Source of the DNA: Burkholderiales bacterium
GTDB lineage: Bacteria; Pseudomonadota; Gammaproteobacteria; Burkholderiales; Burkholderiaceae_C
DNA length: 64,000 bases
Reading direction: 5' to 3'
NCBI GenBank assembly: GCA_030604135.1
Contig: JAUVWL010000001.1
Coordinates: 62,001 to 126,000 of the forward strand
Part shown: piece after piece, positions 61,720 to 64,000 of the stretch
How the letters are laid out: every line of letters starts with the position of its first letter
Position numbering within the stretch: position 1 is the first letter of the stretch
Notes under the pieces: model-generated
Database searches by the model: none
The model's input: only the letters and a program-made list of their open reading frames with translations
Told to the model about the DNA's origin: nothing
Position numbers and translations under genes: made by a program

Positions 61720-63135
61720 ATGTCCACGGTCTTTGATGCATGGCAGTTCGGTCAGATCTCGGCCGAGGTATCGCTGGCTGGAAGTGGGCGCAGCAGCGGT
61801 ATTGAACGGCTGCAGCGGCTCAGACTGGCCCAGATTCTGCTGGTCGCCAGTCGCCACTCGGCGTTCTACCGTGACCGTTTGAGGGGCTTTTGCGCTGGAC
61901 AGGATTCCCTGAAGACACTGGCCGAGCAGGAGCCGGTGCAGCGGCGCGAACTCATGGCCGCCTTCAGCGAATGGGTGACCGACCCTGAACTCGAATTGAA
62001 CGAGCTGCGTGCGCACACCGCCGATCCGGCTCGAATCGGTGAACCTTTTCTGGGCCGTTACCTGGTATGGGAAAGCTCCGGCACCAGTGGTTCGCCCGGG
62101 TTGTTCCTCCAGGACGCGCGCTGCATGGCGGTCTACGATGCCCTGGAGTCTCAGCGACTGGACCGCCTGCAAGCGATGCGGCGATGGCTGGATCCTTTGT
62201 GCCTGTCCGAGCGCATCGCCTTTGTGGGCGCCACGGGTGGGCACTTTGCCAGCTATGTGAGTGTGGAGCGCCTGCGTCGGCTGCAGCCCTGGCTGGCACA
62301 GTCGGTGCGAAGCTTTTCCATCCTTCAGCCACTGGACGAACTGGTCGATCAGCTCAATGCGTTCGCACCCACCGTGCTGGCGTCCTATCCCACCGCAGCG
62401 GACCTGCTCGGGCAAGTATCGAGGGAAGGGCGCCTGCACCTGCCCGTTCGCGAGATATGGACCGGTGGCGAGACCCTGTCTGCGGCTGTGCGCCTTCGCC
62501 TTCAGTCGAACTTTTCCGGCTGCCGTGTGCGCAACAGCTACGGCGCCTCCGAGTTCCTGGCCATGGCCTGGGAATGTGGGCATGGGCACCTTCATCTCAA
62601 CAGCGACTGGGTGCTGCTGGAGCCGGTGGACGAGCACCACCGACCGGTACCGCCTGGCCATGCCTCTGCGACGGTGTTGCTCACCCATCTGGCCAACACC
62701 GTACAACCGCTCATCCGCTATGACCTCGGTGATCACCTGCGCGTCCTGCAAGAGCCCTGCGCCTGCGGGTCACCTTTGCCGGTGGTCGAAGTGCAGGGGC
62801 GTCGCGATGACACGCTCTGGCTGGCGGGGCAGCATGGGCATCCGGTGGCCCTGCTGCCTCTGGCAGTTTCCACCGTGCTCGAGGAGACAGCTGGCCTGTT
62901 CGATTTCCAGGTCTGCCAGAAAGACGCTCGTACCTTGTTGCTGCGCCTGCCTCAGCAGGGAGGCGACGGCGCGGAGGCCCTCGCCCGAGGACGCAAGGCT
63001 TTGCAGGCCTACGCGCGTTTGCAGGGCGCGCAAGCCATCAAGGTGCAAGGTGAACTGGGTTGCGAGGTGCCCAGAGGACGCAGTGGAAAGTCTTGCAGGA
63101 TCCTGCCAGGCCCGCACGGGAAGCGGACCGCCTGA
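61720..63135 (+). CDS. Phenylacetate-CoA ligase-like AMP-forming enzyme, orphan
   Basis: A 471-residue ANL-superfamily protein of the PaaK/CoF390-synthetase-like group, expected to adenylate a carboxylate. Visible motifs are the phosphate loop WESSGTSGSPGLF (about 117-129), NSYGASEFLA, the two Cys clusters CGHGHLHLNSDW and CACGSPLP, YDLGDHLRV (about 336-344), and a C-terminal GRSGKSCRILPG with the lysine position. No paa catabolic gene, acyl carrier or dehydrogenase adjoins it. It reads from its own short promoter region after the RND pump and converges on moeA, 12 bases apart. Substrate unknown. Confidence 0.85.
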   Translation: MSTVFDAWQFGQISAEVSLAGSGRSSGIERLQRLRLAQILLVASRHSAFYRDRLRGFCAGQDSLKTLAEQEPVQRRELMAAFSEWVTDPELELNELRAHTADPARIGEPFLGRYLVWESSGTSGSPGLFLQDARCMAVYDALESQRLDRLQAMRRWLDPLCLSERIAFVGATGGHFASYVSVERLRRLQPWLAQSVRSFSILQPLDELVDQLNAFAPTVLASYPTAADLLGQVSREGRLHLPVREIWTGGETLSAAVRLRLQSNFSGCRVRNSYGASEFLAMAWECGHGHLHLNSDWVLLEPVDEHHRPVPPGHASATVLLTHLANTVQPLIRYDLGDHLRVLQEPCACGSPLPVVEVQGRRDDTLWLAGQHGHPVALLPLAVSTVLEETAGLFDFQVCQKDARTLLLRLPQQGGDGAEALARGRKALQAYARLQGAQAIKVQGELGCEVPRGRSGKSCRILPGPHGKRTA

Positions 63136-63147
63136 CACCAACTGCTG

Positions 63148-64000
63148 TCAGATCACTCCGTCGAACATCATCACATCCACTTCGTCGCCCGGGGCCACGT
63201 TGCCCTGGCCGTGGTGCAGCACGATCAGGCCGTTGGCCTCGACCATGGAGCGCAGCACACCCGAACCCTGGTTGCCGGTGGTGCGCACCTTCAGTGACCC
63301 GTCGGCTTCGGTCGTGACGATGCCACGCTGGTATTCGGTGCGACCGGGCTTCTTGCGCAAGGCTTCGGCACTGCGCGCCTTGAGCAGGACCGGCGGTGCC
63401 GCACGGGCGCCCATCATGCGTTGCAGCGCCGGGCGCACAAAGGCAAGAAAGGTCACCATCACCGCCACCGGATTGCCGGGCAAGCCGAACAGGACCGAAG
63501 ACTTGCCGTGGGGGTGAACAGCGATCCGGCCAACCGCCATCGGGCGCCCAGGGCGCATGGCGATGCGCCAGAAGACGACGTCACCCAGCTGCTTCATCAT
63601 GGCCTTGGTGTGGTCGGCTTCACCCATGCTGACACCGCCGCTGGTGATGATGGCATCGGCCTGTTCGGCTGCCTGGCGGAAGGTGGCTTCGAGTGCCTCC
63701 GGTTCGTCACGGACCACCCCCATGTCCAGCACCTCGACGCCCAGGCGGGTCAACAGACCGAACACGGTGTAGCGGTTGCTGTCGTAAACAGCGCCTTCGC
63801 GCGGCGTTTCGCCCAGGCTCAGGATTTCGTCGCCGGTCGAAAAGTAGGCGACCTTCAGCCGGCGGTACACCTTCAGCTCGGGCAGTCCCAGGCTGGCCAC
63901 AAGGCCTAGGGCAGCCGGCCCCAGCGTTGTGCCACGCGCGAGAGCAGGGCGCCCGGCCATGAGGTCCTCGCCCAGCAGGCGCCGGTTGTCGCCCGCCTGC
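63148..64000 (-). CDS. moeA: Molybdopterin molybdenumtransferase MoeA (5' part beyond window)
   Basis: Inserts molybdate into adenylylated molybdopterin. The visible 280 residues run from the NRRLLGEDL segment (AGxxxRxxGED in the family) through GDEILSLGE, IYDSN-like VYDSNRYTV, TSGGVSMGEADHTK (MoCF-type signature), MRPGRPMAVG, VLFGLPGNPVAVMVTF, and the C-terminal domain with FLAFVRPAL and NGLIVLHHGQGNVAPGDEVDV. The N-terminal part lies beyond the right edge. It converges with the PaaK-like gene. Other molybdenum-cofactor genes are not in the window. Confidence 0.94.
   Translation of the reverse strand, partial: QAGDNRRLLGEDLMAGRPALARGTTLGPAALGLVASLGLPELKVYRRLKVAYFSTGDEILSLGETPREGAVYDSNRYTVFGLLTRLGVEVLDMGVVRDEPEALEATFRQAAEQADAIITSGGVSMGEADHTKAMMKQLGDVVFWRIAMRPGRPMAVGRIAVHPHGKSSVLFGLPGNPVAVMVTFLAFVRPALQRMMGARAAPPVLLKARSAEALRKKPGRTEYQRGIVTTEADGSLKVRTTGNQGSGVLRSMVEANGLIVLHHGQGNVAPGDEVDVMMFDGVI

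Noticed and set aside
59035..62751. A 1238-codon open frame on the minus strand over the RND and PaaK-like genes
   Set aside because: It is antisense to two genes with clear family motifs. Its protein is His/Gln/Arg/Gly-rich without any domain. Long antisense frames are expected in GC-rich coding DNA.

Overview
The window looks like a chromosomal, almost entirely housekeeping segment from a high-GC betaproteobacterium of the order Burkholderiales, most likely family Comamonadaceae. This is inferred from gene order (exbB-exbD-lpxK-trm112, yebC-purD-hemF-nadD-rsfS-rlmH-maf-rng, dapC-dapD-pilU-dapE-prmB, smc-zipA-ligA), protein flavour and a GC-rich dispersed intergenic repeat. Genus cannot be fixed from sequence alone. 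About 56 protein genes, one tRNA and one 4.5S (SRP) RNA are supported. No insertion sequence, phage, CRISPR array or obvious transferred island is visible, and no gene-free stretch exceeds 300 bases.

Layout. 1-2.4 kb (minus): trm112 (cut by the window edge), lpxK, exbD, exbB. 2.7-4.7 kb (plus): xseA and Fe-type sodB. 5-9.1 kb: two unrelated NADP-isocitrate dehydrogenases, one monomeric and one homodimeric, with a convergent DUF192 gene between them. 9.3-12.1 kb: clpS-clpA. 12.2-13.7 kb (minus): YjgR-type ATPase. 13.8-21.1 kb (plus): yebC, purD, hemF, nadD, rsfS, rlmH, a 230-bp GC-rich repeat, maf and rng. 21.3-22.4 kb: an unfamiliar outer-membrane beta-barrel protein. 22.5-24.3 kb (minus): msbA-like exporter. 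24.5-27.3 kb: tolB-pal-cpoB without tolQRA. 27.4-29.4 kb: YeeE/YedE sulfur transporter, tcdA and tRNA-Lys(UUU). 29.6-37 kb (minus): ABC-F protein, prmB, dapE, pilU, dapD and dapC, likely one transcription unit. 37.05-37.45 kb (minus): a degenerate MHYT-like membrane protein. 37.7-44.5 kb (plus): smc, zipA, ligA. 44.5-47.4 kb: small cytochrome c, def, rho, trxA. 47.5-52 kb: HI0933-type flavoprotein, ffs (minus), dnaX, ybaB, recR. 52.2-57.2 kb: orphan periplasmic binding protein, mltD, gloB, methyltransferase, rnhA. 57.3-61.6 kb: RND efflux pair. 61.7-64 kb: PaaK-like ligase and moeA (cut by the window edge).

Functionally the segment is rich in envelope biogenesis (LpxK, MsbA, ExbBD, TolB/Pal/CpoB, MltD, lysine/DAP synthesis), DNA maintenance (XseA, Smc, LigA, DnaX, RecR, YbaB, RnhA) and RNA/protein quality control (Rho, RNase G, ClpSA, RsfS, RlmH, YebC, Def).

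I did not find a clearly new multi-gene system. The strongest non-routine signal is an A9 run in dnaX at the end of the gamma-like domains, where both alternative frames stop within a few codons; this looks like a programmed slippage site making a short gamma form. Other leads are an RsfS with a 130-residue histone-H1-like tail, a cut-down MHYT protein that has lost its signature residues, an outer-membrane protein with an unrecognised N-terminal domain, several genes whose -10 box sits so close to the start codon that the mRNA should be leaderless, and a C-rich rho leader.
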